Shown here: positions 1 through 10,900 of the stretch, in pieces
Position numbering within the stretch: the first letter of the stretch is position 1
How the letters are laid out: each line of letters opens with the position of its first letter
From: Phytoseiulus persimilis
Lineage: Eukaryota > Arthropoda > Arachnida > Mesostigmata > Phytoseiidae
Length of the DNA: 64,000 nt
Reading direction: 5' to 3'
NCBI GenBank assembly: GCA_037576195.1
Contig: CM075103.1
Span: 34,742,723-34,806,722, forward strand
Notes under the pieces: generated by a model
The model's input: the letters and a program-made list of their open reading frames with translations, nothing else
Database searches by the model: none
What the model was told of the DNA's origin: nothing
Made by a program: the position numbers and the translations under genes

Positions 1-228
1 TATTGTGGTGTTTCTCTGCTGTGAACGATGTCTCATCTGTGAAGACAATGCTCTTCCAGAGATTACTGACGGCAAGGTTCGCGTGTCGACGACACCTTCC
101 CTGCCTCTGTGAGGACGGTCGCCTCCAAGGCTGAGCTCCCTGAGCCGCTGGATGACGTCAGACAGAGTGGGTTTCGACTGAATGAAGCGATACAGCATTG
201 TCGACTCGGCGATTTCGACATTGCATCA
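1..228 (-). mobile_element. Tc1/mariner-type transposase remnant, frameshifted, cut by window edge
   Basis: On the minus strand, two blocks look like the transposase of Tc1/mariner-type cut-and-paste elements. The upstream block (positions 216 down to 100) has an EIA start, a stretch reading SKPTLSDVIQRLRE and then DRPHRGR. This matches the helix-turn-helix DNA-binding region and the basic DRPRSGR-like motif that follows it in this superfamily. The second block (58 down to 1) reads WKSIVFTDETSF then TAEKHHN, matching the second catalytic aspartate region (W..I.FTDE..FT). The Asp codon is at 37-35 and the Glu codon at 34-32. The blocks are in different frames and only about 40 bases apart, whereas an intact transposase has roughly 80-100 residues between them. 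A large internal deletion plus a frameshift is therefore inferred. An in-frame TGA (228-226) closes the first block upstream. The element runs off the left edge, and no terminal inverted repeat was found. It is a dead copy; family placement within the superfamily is uncertain. Confidence 0.55.
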
Positions 229-1867
229 AAAGGAAATCAAATTCTGCCTGGGTTGTTATCTATCACCCTGCATGAGTGCAATGGACGCTGTCCTGACGGT
301 CCCTAAATCGGCTGGAGAATTTAGGTCGTAACGAGACTGATCAGCAAATTGTCGGGATCAGACGAGAACCAAGTAATCTAAATGCGCGGGCCGGCCAAGT
401 CTGGAGCCAGACTGCGAGAGCATGAATTCGTTATCCCAGGAGGAGGTTCGTAGAGAGAGAGCCGTTCAGTTGAATCTGTTGCACGAAGATGCCAAAGGAA
501 CAACGTCATAAACAACGCAATCCTGTAGTGCGGACGTGCGGCACGGCTCTGGGTGAGCAGAAGTTTGCACGCAAGATATCAGTGGTCTTCGCGAGCGTGG
601 AGACTTCCGCACAACGTTTCTTTTGGGCACGGCTGCCAACTCGGATGCCCGCAATCAGAGAGCTGGAGTCCTGAGCTCGGGCAGCAGTATCCCGAGAATT
701 CTCGACCGGAAGGACGGTCGAGGGGCAAGCGCAATCTGCGCCTCCCTTATTCGGACTTATTGGTGTTGATTGCCGACAAAAAGGACAACTTGTGGTTGCA
801 CCGATCCTTGAATTCAGAATGTCCGAATGGCGCTCAGAGAACTCCCGCAGGAGTCGAGAGATCACCCTCCAACCATTCGGTTATTGTGCATTTCATTGTT
901 CATGGGCCTCATTACCGGCGACTCGGTTCGCCTGTTTTGCGGCGGGTCAGGCCCAGTTCAGAGCTCCATCAGAACACCGCTGGGGGGAATCTTTCCTGCT
1001 TCTCGCCAATGGCAGAACGCAACTCGACTCGATCAGAAGGAGCAATCATTGGAGAACCCACGCAGGTGGCTGTCTCCACCTACGTCGGTTTTGCTGATGT
1101 CGGCGGACGTCGTCTTTGCAGTCGAGGCGACGGTGAGGTTAATTCGGACCAGTGGCAGGCTAATTAGACGACAATCAGGACTTTGAGCCGAACTCAGCAC
1201 GCCATCACTCGGAGTTCATTCAGTCGGGCACACATCGCTCGGCCTCGGACAAGTGGTCCTCCGGCTGACTATAGCGCGGCGAACGATGGAGCGAGCGGGG
1301 CGGAATCGCAGCGTCGACAGCGGGCTCGCACAATCACGACGCAAACGGGAACTGAATCGAGAGATTTATAGCGGTATAATGCTGGCGCTCGCCTCCGCCA
1401 GCGACTTCATCAACAACAGCATCAGCCGCCGCGAGGCTAGCCGGACGAACACCACGAGCAGCAATAACTCCGAGGTCTGGCCCTCGTTCGAGTTTGTGTC
1501 CACAACTCGAATTTCCATAATCCGCGTTTTAATCCAAACGCACGTTCGACTCGATCCAACACTCCGCTGAACACGCACAGTTAGCAGTGGGCTGTCCTTG
1601 CCAGGACCCCGGTAGGTGACTTGCCCTTGGCCAGGTTCGCTCGCGGACGACGACTGCCGCTCCCGAAAGCACCGCTGGACGCGACGAGTTTGTCTTTTGA
1701 CTCCATCCGACGAGGGCTCGGGTTTGGAATAATTCCGGACGGAGATCCCTTTTATTGTCCCAAAGCACCTCGTGTGTCTTTCGAGACGTTAATGGTAATG
1801 GTTCCTCGTCGTCCCCGTTGTCTTCCGTGCCACGGTTCACTCGCTCATCCACCGAGTGCCGACGACT
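229..1867. other. Non-coding stretch, no supported gene
   Basis: Several frames of 60-204 codons are open here on both strands, but they overlap one another and none resembles a known domain. The 204-codon plus-strand frame at 553-1167 and the minus-strand frame at 506-865 (with an isolated CPFC pair) are consistent with chance in GC-rich DNA. Part of this interval could be the upstream end of the transposon remnant at the left edge, but no terminal repeat could be found. Confidence 0.6.
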
Positions 1868-1886
1868 GGGGGGGGGGGGGGGGGGG
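1868..1886 (+). repeat. G homopolymer, 19 bases
   Basis: An uninterrupted run of 19 G on the plus strand. It is one of nine G or C runs of 12 or more bases in this window. Such a run can form a G-quadruplex and is prone to length change by polymerase slippage. Confidence 0.97.
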
Positions 1887-3907
1887 CTCGGCCGACGCCA
1901 TGTAACGAAAGCTCATTCCGCCGGAATCGGGAGGGAACTCATTGCGGAGAACTCCCGACGCCCCTCGTCTTATTAATATTCATGCATGGAGCCGCGCTCT
2001 CGGTGCGCTTTTATAAAATCCTCCTCGCTGTCTCTTTTTCTTCCAGCCTGACAGAAGCCTGTCGTTCCGAAAAGAGAGCCCCGCTCACTCGCTGTTTTTA
2101 TGAACACAATCATTGCCATCGGAACGAGTTTGATTGAAATACTCTTCATTCCTCACACGGGGTTCTTGATGACCTACGTCACGGGTTCGGCTTCGACTCC
2201 CATAACGGTGATCACCCGTCCCGTACAGAATATCCGGTCCTGTTTCCTGTCTCGAGACGCGCGAAGCCACCTGCAGAAGCGGATCCCCGCAACATGTGAC
2301 ACGCGCAAGGCAACTTGGGAGCGACTGTCGGAGCTTGCGAGCCCACGTGCATCGATTCATCGATCTATCGGTCAACCGAGAAGAATTCGCTCACCGAAAA
2401 ACTGCGCCCGCTGTTCGCTGAGGTCGCTCGCCCCCTCCCCCCACCGTGCCAAAGCCATCCACTGATGAGCACGCCTCGAAACCGGAAGAAGTCGTGCCAA
2501 TTAGTTCTTTCAGCCCGGCCTCGCGCCGGAGCACCGAGAGACCTGTTCCTGGATCCAGCCCAAGACACCGGTTCTAGTTGTCACATCCAGTTTCCCGGGA
2601 GAAATCCATCGCGGTCAAGCGATGGCGTGCGGAGTCTCCATCGGTTTTCTCCTCGACACGACGAATTCAGACTCGTGAACGTTCCGAGCGTTCGAGAGGA
2701 ATCTTCGCTGCGGCTGTTTCGTTGAGAGCTCCTCCACTGTCCGACACTGATGCGGCGCTTTTCCGGACCGAGATTCCCTGGTGATCTGAGCCCGGGCTCG
2801 GTCATGATCCGCATTCGATAGTTCAAGATAGGGAACGAGCCTGCATACCATGCCTCGATCCGACGCAAGAGCTTACCCGCCCGAGCCTCCTCGCGCCGGG
2901 CTCAAAGAACGCAAAATCCAGATTCTGATTCGCTTGAAGCCGCGTTCGGGAGCGTCTTCGACGTTTTCCTGGGCCACGGGTCGAATGAGCTTCCCGAAGT
3001 CCAGCGAGTGCTCATCTCGACCGCTGAGAGTTCCCGTTGGGTGCGACGCTCACTCAATACGACCGAGACCCGTGTTCGTTTCATAGGGATTCGATGCCGT
3101 CGGACGTGGTAGACTCCAACGCAATCCATAACGTCGCTCCTCCGCCTGGCCGTCCGAACAGTTGAACAACATCATGGACGGTCTCCCGCGAGACCACGAC
3201 GCTCACTCCTTGCGGCCAGAATTGGCAATTTGCCCAGTATAAGCACGGGAATATATTCTGCAAACGGCCGTTGCCTTCGTGGCACGTTGGAGTTATTTTA
3301 GAGCGGCGCTTTGGGAAGTGATGTTTTCGCGGCGAGCGAGTTACTCCGAGACTCCAGGCGACATCGACCCAACGTCGCCGGGGAACTGCGGCTTTTTGAA
3401 GTCACGGAGGAACGCGAAATCCGCAGACTCGCGTCAATTTCGGCAACTGGACTGAGTTCTGCTCGAACGCGCTCTCTCTTCCGAACTACCCACGTGCCTC
3501 AGCAGGGGAACATCGGGGACACTCTCGGAAGGGAAATAGAGACCGATGTTTGGAAGAGCTTTTCGGAAAGTATGTCCTCTACGCGAGGGGATTCCGCGGG
3601 GTTCCGTGCGGGAAACCCGCAGCGGGGATCCATCGCGTGCTTGCTGCTCGTGCGTTCCGAGACGGAGTTCGGGAGCGGCAGAGACACTCAACCCAATGGC
3701 GCGATCTGTTGAGAGAGTTCCGAGGTTTGCAACATGAAACTTCGCCGCACCATGTGAGCTCCGCTCCCTTCCGGAGCGAGGTTCCCGGAAAACGAGCGGC
3801 CGCATCGGAACCAGAAGCTCCATCGAGCTCAAGGACGCCAAACCGAACTGGCCGATGAAACTCGTTCTCAGAAGCCTCGTCCCTGGATCAGATGAGTTCT
3901 TTTGTTT
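1887..3907. other. Non-coding stretch, no supported gene
   Basis: Apart from the TATA-like and pyrimidine-tract signals near 2.0 kb, I see only short overlapping open frames on both strands and no repeat structure. The longest, 136 codons at 2315-2725 on the plus strand and 135 codons at 3434-3841 on the minus strand, carry no motif I recognise. Confidence 0.6.
2009..2046 (+). promoter_or_regulatory. TATA-like box followed by strong 3' splice-site-like tract
   Basis: TTTTATAAAAT lies at 2009-2019 and would place a transcription start near 2040-2050 if used as a TATA box. Positions 2019-2044 form a pyrimidine tract (24 of 26 bases C or T) ending in CAG at 2044-2046, the consensus of a metazoan 3' splice site. 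The two readings are alternatives. The frame after the CAG closes after 18 codons and no good 5' splice site follows closely, so an internal coding exon is not supported. Both signals can arise by chance in 64 kb. Confidence 0.2.
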
Positions 3908-3923
3908 CCCCCCCCCCCCCCCC
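3908..3923 (+). repeat. C homopolymer, 16 bases
   Basis: An uninterrupted run of 16 C, followed by CTCCCCTC so that the pyrimidine-rich stretch extends a little further. Confidence 0.97.
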
Positions 3924-4467
3924 TCCCCTCTTCTCGACTGGGTTTTGCGGGAGGGCGCGCGCGATTAAGCACGTACATTCATCCTCATATCTCCTTCACT
4001 CTGCCTGTGCTCCGAACCACTAGGAACTACTTAGGAGAGTAAGTATCGCCCCTGCTTTCATTTGCGGTCCTTTCCGCGGAGTATTTCCGGTCACATTAGA
4101 ACACCGAGAGGAAACTTGGTTATTCTGCGGCTTTTTGCCGGGACTCCGATTTTCTTCGGAAGCTGTGTAACATAAGACGCTCATGAAGTTGCGGACGCTC
4201 ATCGCCAGTTCCCACGCTCGTTCCGGGCTGCGTTGAGAGGAACATGAAACTGTGCGGATTTCGTCGGGTCCAGATCCGCACGGTTTATTTCGGGAGCGCG
4301 TATGGCGGAAACAATGAAACTCGATACCGAGCAGGGGCCTTGTAGGAGTTCGGTGTCGAGCTGTGATGTTCTCTCGGTCTGCGGCAAGTTACCAGTGTCC
4401 TTGACCAGCGGAGGACACTCCTCCGGCTTCGTTTTGCGGTTGCTGACGGCCATGGCTCCTCGCAGTG

Positions 4468-4482
4468 ACTGATTGATTGATG
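4468..4482 (+). repeat. Short (GATT)n repeat
   Basis: About three and a half copies of GATT. Its last bases supply the ATG of the possible first exon at 4480. Confidence 0.8.
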
Positions 4483-4763
4483 GATCGATTGGCTGACCGA
4501 GTGCGCGGAGGTGCGGGCAGGCCCGCCCGCCGGCTCCCCCCCCTCCTTCGGCATGCGCCTCTGGTAACAGGAGAGGCTGGTCGGGTGACTCGTATTCGCT
4601 ATCAAGCCTCTGCAGAGGGTTTTGGTCGACCGGACGAAAGCGAGCGAAGAAGCAAAAAGGAGGCAACGAGCGGCAAGATAGCGATATCGGATAATCCGAA
4701 GCATCTTCATTTGCGAACGAGGACAACGACGACGCACAGCCGAAAGGGGAACACGAGGACAGG
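4480..4763 (+). CDS. Possible first coding exon, unknown product
   Basis: An ATG at 4480 opens a frame of 94 codons plus two bases that ends at AGG|GTGAGTAAG, a good 5' splice-site match. Without splicing the frame stops at once, because the TGA lies inside the donor. The peptide starts MDRLADRV, is arginine- and proline-rich at first, then polar, with a threonine run near its end. It has no recognisable domain, signal peptide or membrane segment. It sits in a GC-rich patch with GATT and GTCC repeats, a texture common around arthropod 5' ends. Minus-strand frames of 175 and 183 codons cover the same bases, so the open frame alone means little. No matching 3' splice site or downstream exon was identified. 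Low confidence; it could equally be an untranslated exon or chance. Confidence 0.17.
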
Positions 4764-4860
4764 GTGAGTAAGCGAGATAAAGAAGTAGATAGGTAGATGG
4801 ATATTCGGGGAACGCGGGGCGCTGAGCTGCAGCCACGAAGGCGAAACCGGAGGCGACCCT

Positions 4861-4881
4861 GTCCGTCCGTCCGTCCGTCCG
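4861..4881 (+). repeat. (GTCC)5 tetranucleotide repeat
   Basis: Five perfect GTCC units. This belongs to the same CCGT/TCGG sequence family as the runs near 32.7, 36.5, 43.0, 44.0 and 63.4 kb. Confidence 0.95.
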
Positions 4882-4999
4882 CTTGCCTTGCCTGGCTGCC
4901 AGTCAGTCAGCCGGAGCCGATAAGGCCGCGAAAAGGAGAAGACGTCAGAAAGAGGGAAGCGTTCCCGATAGAGGAACAGGAAGCGAGAAACGCGAGTAG

Positions 5000-7900
5000 A
5001 AAAACAATGCGATCATTCTCAACACCACCAGAAATCGAAGCAACGACTACCGCGATCGACATCAATCGGAAACTTTACTCCGGGCCCCCGCGAACGCATT
5101 CTTCTGAGGTCGGTATGATGCCCAACGCCCGCCGTTTCTAGATGGGATGCTATCGGAAATCCGGAATCACTCCGCAACAACGGCCTTGGCGCGATTATTC
5201 GACTCCCAGATACAGACTTGGTTCGAGACAACCCTGTGGAGTTCCGTGGGAAGTTATCCTCGAATGTTATCTTCAGGCAGTGCACGAGGAATCCGATCTT
5301 CGCTCTGAATCATTAGCGAAACTTCTCGACTCATCGCAGAAATATCCACCAGATAAAGGCATTGTTCCTGAACCGCGGCGGAGCGGACGTCTCCATTCAT
5401 CACATTATTTCCATGATTATTATCGACCTGTCGGGCAAAGTCTCCGAGTTTGGTCGGTGGAGGCGCTTGTTCCTTCACCCGCCCAGAAAAAAATCCTGTT
5501 TCTCTCGACCTCTCAATTTAGTGTTGTGATTCATTGCCGTTTCAAGGCTATTGCTTCTCTTCCAGGAAAACCCATTTAGACAGCTTCGGTTCTCATGGTC
5601 AGGCTTTCGATTTTCACTGTTGGGATCGAGCGCACGAGCCTCAAGATAAAAAGTGCTCAGATTCGAATTACAACTCAATGGGCTCCTAATTTGGGGTGAA
5701 GTTCCGGATCCTTAGGAAGCTTCAGATCAGAAGTGCGAGCTTCGTGGAGAATCCCATTGGAACGAAACCGAGTTCACGCGCACCGCGGCGCACGCCGCTC
5801 AATGGGGGCGAGTGCGGTCCCATCAATTGACCGGCTACTGTCTGATGCGATGTAAAGCATTCTGATTGGATGCTTGTTCGAATGTTCACCGTCGAAAATG
5901 TTCTCCGACACTGGGCAGGATTCGAAGGGCCCAGATTAGCCAGACAGATGACGGGCGAACAAGAATCTGGCAAGATCTCCGGAGCTACAAGGATCTCGAG
6001 CTACGTGGCGCTGTAGCTCCGAAAGCTTCATGCAGGCCATGATCCGATGAGCACTTCAGAAATCGACGAACTCCATGCTCGTCTTGGTGAAGCCATTTCA
6101 CTCAGAAGGTTCGTTCGGGTCTAAGCTCCACGAATTCAAACTCAGATATCGCCGAGTTTCGCGGAGAATATTTCCCGAGCCTCATTCCGTGGAGCAAGGC
6201 CCGTCCCAAGGTTGTGACCAAGACGCATATGCTGTGATGAAGGAAGCAAATCTGGAGCCAACTCCGTGGAACATGCTCGGCTCGGAACACCAGGATGAAT
6301 GAGATTTTTGGGCGAGGATGGCAGACCGAAATTTTCTCATCGGCCAGCGGGCCAACTCCCGACTGTGATTCCTGGTATCGCTCCATCGTTTCAGGGTCAC
6401 CGTTTCCGTGGGTCGACAGATTCGAGGGCCGACCATGGTTCAGACCCAGGAACGCGCTGAAGTCCAGATCATCAGCTGAAGACCAGATACAGACAAGCAG
6501 ACCGTGTCGTGAAGTCACCGTGTTCCGCGAGCTCTTTGTCAGTCGCGTCGGCTGGCTGCACGCGGAAACATGACATCCATGGTAGGTTGCGAACACTCTT
6601 CCCGCGGGAGTGTCTCTCGCTTCCCACAGACATCGTGAGGTCTTCGAGCGGGGTTCGAGGCAACCAACCGAGCGGAATCCTGATCTTCGAGCCCGTCCCT
6701 TGCGTCCTGCTCCGACATCTATGAGTCTCCTGTGAGAGTCCCCATACCAAGTCGTGTCCGGGGGCTCCGTTATCGGAACTTGGTTCGAGATTAGGATTAT
6801 TCCTGACAAGCAAAAAGAATCAACACGGCTGCGAGGACCGAGCTGCAAGCATACTTATGAGCCGCGAAAGTCCGCGTGTCGATTGGCCGAGCAGTTTCCT
6901 ACTCGAGTTGATGGAACGATAAATTGACATGGGGATCACCCTGATTTCTTCATTGGTTGCTCTTTGCTTGATGGAATCGGTAACGGTTCTGAGGGAAGCG
7001 GACACCTCCCCAACCACTCGACTGAATGAGTCTCAATTCGATGCACTCATGTCGCGGGGATCGATGGCGCAAATCAGGAGTGCGCCGCCCAGGGGGATGC
7101 CGCCTTGCCGGATCGCTTCCTGCGCGTGAGCATGTGCGCTCGCGTCATGCCACAGGTCCTGCGCGTGGGTCTTTGCTTCCAGCTAGCGGTGGATCCTCCT
7201 GCCCTCAAATATTCACGTTGCCGCCGGAAACCCATTATTTTGCCAGGATGAGCCGAATGTCTTGTGGAATCGGAGCATATTCCAGCAGGGGATCATGGCA
7301 AAATGTTAAATGATTCGCGACAGAGCAACAAGCGAAATCTTCCAGCGAAATTCTTCTCGGAGGAGAGTACTTCGTTTCGGTTTCCCTCGTAGATTAGGAT
7401 GTACCTTCTCGGTCAGTCGGTGTTTCAGACCTTTTACTTGAGGATATTTTCGAGATCACCCCGTAGAGAGTCGTAGTGAGCTGTCGCGTGGGTATTGCGC
7501 CTGCTTCTCGGGCGAGATATGCGCCCCATATGCATGGAAGCGCGGGAGATGACTCACGAGTGAGGAACACCAGTCTTGATGGTGTCTGTTCTCTCACGCA
7601 TTGTATGCAGCGTCGGCAGCGACATGTGGGAAAACAGAATCTCTTCCATATGTTTCAATCAGGGACTTGACGGGCCGAAAAGTAGATTTCGCCATCAACT
7701 TCGACGCCTTGTCTCCCTTTCTCGTCGCCCAGTAGCCCTGAGGCGAATCCCTCAGGAGAGGCTGCCGCGGCAGCGACATCGAGGAGAAAGGGAAAAGACG
7801 ATGGTGTTATCATTATACAAAGAAAAATGCAATTTTTCACTCTTACGAGCTTATTTTCGAAAGTCCATCAGTTCAGGAGGTTCTCTTTTCGAACGACTTT

Positions 7901-10900
7901 CCGAGCCGTCGTTCGTCCTCTCGTCCGTCCGTCTGTCAAACTGCTCCATCGTTCTTCCGCAGTCGTACGAACTCGCGACCCATACATGCTTTCAATTTGG
8001 GTTGTTATTACGTCTGCAACAGAGAAAGACCGCCTAACGGAGGCCTCGACTACAGAAGTTTCCAAGATATTTCATCTGATTGATGTTTTTCCATGCGTAG
8101 CTCGAGGAAACGAGCACTATGCGGCCGTTTGCGAGGCAGCTTGACCTCTCGACCATCGAGCACACTTCTCCGCAACTCTTCCTTCACCACGAAATGCCAC
8201 GAGACTAGAGCCTCTCGAAGGGCAGTCGACAAGAACTTTTCCGCTTTCCAGGAAAACTCCGGGAAGAAACGACTTCTCACACCGGTGTCGGTGACTAATG
8301 TCCCCTGTGAGGTAATTGGATACTTACTCGATCCGAACACACCGCTGCAATTCTCCGCAGAACAAAAGTCCGCTGCGACAAAATCCGCCGTTAGGGATGA
8401 GTGGGAGTTTTGGAAAAGGGTGTCCACTGGATCGGTGATCCGTGGAGGTCTCAAAGTCGCACTGTCAGCGCCCGATATCTGCTCGCACGATCCGCTGGAG
8501 GGGGACGACACTAAATCTGGTCTTCGTGGGCTGTAGGCCAATGGTAAAACGAAGCAAATTCGGATAAAAGCGGAGCGGAGAACTGATGAGGGATCGCAAA
8601 GCCTTGAGCGCGGCGAAGCTCGTTAGGATGTCGATCGCGGTTGCACGAGAAAGGGACAAATATTTGCGCGCGAGCTTCAAGAAAAAACATCGATACGAGG
8701 GGTATCCTGAGAGGCTTGGATCGGTGAGCTGCGGGGTGGAACGAGTTTTTCCTGAGGTCGAGCCTCAGTGATGTTCCTATGCTCACAATTCAGCTCCCGA
8801 CTGAGAGCCTGCCAGACGGCGACATGGTTGCAAGCCGGATTCGTCGAGGAGATATCTGGCCGGATATGGCGTCATTGGTCAAGATGACCTCATGTGTGTG
8901 CGTGAAGCTGTGCTCGAGCACTCCACGCTACCGGCGAAAAACAATGGACGACGCAAACCGGAAACTACGAGGGTGCGTTGTCACGCGAAAAGTTGTGACA
9001 CAAGAGGCTCTACGTCACAGCTCTCGGTGCCAGTGGAGCCGCTCCGAGTGAGTCACGGGAGTGGAGAAAATTGAGGACGTCATCCGCGACCGAGAGGATC
9101 GTTTGAATTTCGAGGAAACTCGATCTGGAGACGTCGCGTTGGCGCAGTTAGTTCGTCTGTTCCTCGAGACCGGGGTCAGATTCGTCGAGCCCGGACGGCT
9201 CGTAAAAGTTTGTCGATCACAGTCTCCTTCGGGACCAGGTTGGTGAGCCGAAAGCCCAACTCGTGGCCTAGCCGTCTAACCAGCAGCCGGTCAGTAGGCC
9301 GCCAGAAGATAGGGGTTCGTGGACGGTTGTTGATATCCCCCCATCCGCCCAGGATTGCGTTTACGAGCAAATTTCAGCAGAGGAAAAAATGACGGTGTTG
9401 CCTTAGTTTATGAGCGAGAGACCAAAAGAGCGATGGCGACCGGCCCACCCGAGCGACTCACCTCAGCTCCGTCAATATCCTGACGACAGCTAAAAGTTGT
9501 GATCGTAAAATATGCCTTCAATTTCCCTCTGGATGAAGTTTTGCTCTGAGAGGAGCGACACTGAGGCTCCCAGAAAGTCAATGAACGCTGCTCCCAGAAG
9601 AAAGTCTCGTTTGGAGGTCACCCTCCGGAAGTCCACCCCTCGTAAAAGAGGTGCGTACAAATGATGGAGCAACAAATCGATTCGACGGACGGCCCTCTAA
9701 CCAAGCAAGCCCGTTGGCGTGTTCCTGCAAAGCCGGAGGTTCTTCCGCTCCGAGACATACAAAACTGCTAGCGCGAGCTCCAGTGTGTTATCAGCGGTCG
9801 TACAGGAGCTCGAGGGGTGACTTGGTGTGCTCGATCTTGGTGTGACCGCAGTTTGGGAACGAACGCGCGCTGCGGATATCCGAAGCCTCATTTGCGTATG
9901 AGGCAGGACGACCGCTTGCTTGATCGACCAAACTCCAAGACCGCCGCCCCGCTTCCTCGTTCGCGGAATATAGCCATTCTTTGGAATTGATAGCGTGGTG
10001 TGATCTTGTCCCTTTTCATATCTCGGCTCCGACGGAACGAGGTATGACCCGCCAGAAGTCAGCTTGCCAATGGCATTGATTCGAACTTGGCCCCCTCTGA
10101 GCGTTCTTCTCGCCGGCGGGTCGCCCTCGAACTCCATGATGGATCGGCAATATTCAGCTGTAAGTGTGCGCTCAAGCAAATCGTAGCTGCAGGTAGTCAG
10201 CTTTTTGGGGGCAAGAACTCCATTCTCGATTCTTGCTTGTCCACAGTGAGGCGCCTTCGTATTCCGAGATGAGTCCCCCCTTCTATCTGATTCAGCATCC
10301 CGTTCGCCATTCCGGAGGGTCATTCCCCTGTTCGTGCAGTTCTTTGTCCTCTCATTGTCCGATGATCCGAGCCGGCGTAAATTAGATCACGACTTCCCGG
10401 AGATTTTGGCAGGTGCCAAGGTTGGAAGGCGCTCGACGAGTCGGCTGAGCATTCCAAGGTCGTCTGGATCTTGAGCGACAGCCTGGAAGCTCTAAAAGGC
10501 TCCCGGAACCTCCCGTGGGAATTCCTGATGAAATTTCAGACAGAATATCTGTTGTGAATCTCTCTCAATGGGGGTATATTCATTGATTTCCCTCTCCTAA
10601 CGAGCACAGCTTCCCGAGAGTGCTGTACGGTCCCAAACCAATCGATTATCCAGCAGTTTGAGTTGCGATGCCACGAGAAATCCAGGAGTTGTCAGCGTGA
10701 CAGAAAACCTTTCAGTTCACGCTCCTCATCACCGGTGACCTGCGATCCATCCACGAAACAGTTCAGTGTGAATAGCGGTCTCACAAAACAAGAAACAAGA
10801 GAGGATGGACCACGGAATCGATTCGTGACCGATGATCCTGCTGTGCACCTGCTATCGCCGAAGAATCTCCCAAGGAGACGTTCGACTCAAGTGAGCCGGG

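Noticed and set aside
506-865. CPFC and CAC cysteine pairs in a minus-strand frame as a zinc finger
   Set aside because: The spacing fits no known finger family and histidines are not in place.
6102-6848. Longest open frame, 248 codons, minus strand
   Set aside because: It starts with TTG, has no domain and overlaps other frames on both strands. A maximum near 200-250 codons is expected by chance at this base composition.
8252-8311. 60-base exon-like segment between CTTTCCAG and GTAATT on the plus strand
   Set aside because: The donor is weak, no flanking exon was found, and a conflicting minus-strand GTAAGTAT lies at about 8332.
8050-8541. Minus-strand 163-codon frame as a terminal exon
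   Set aside because: It has a protein-like composition and a fair 3' splice signal upstream, but no AATAAA was seen downstream, no partner exon was found and there is no recognisable domain.
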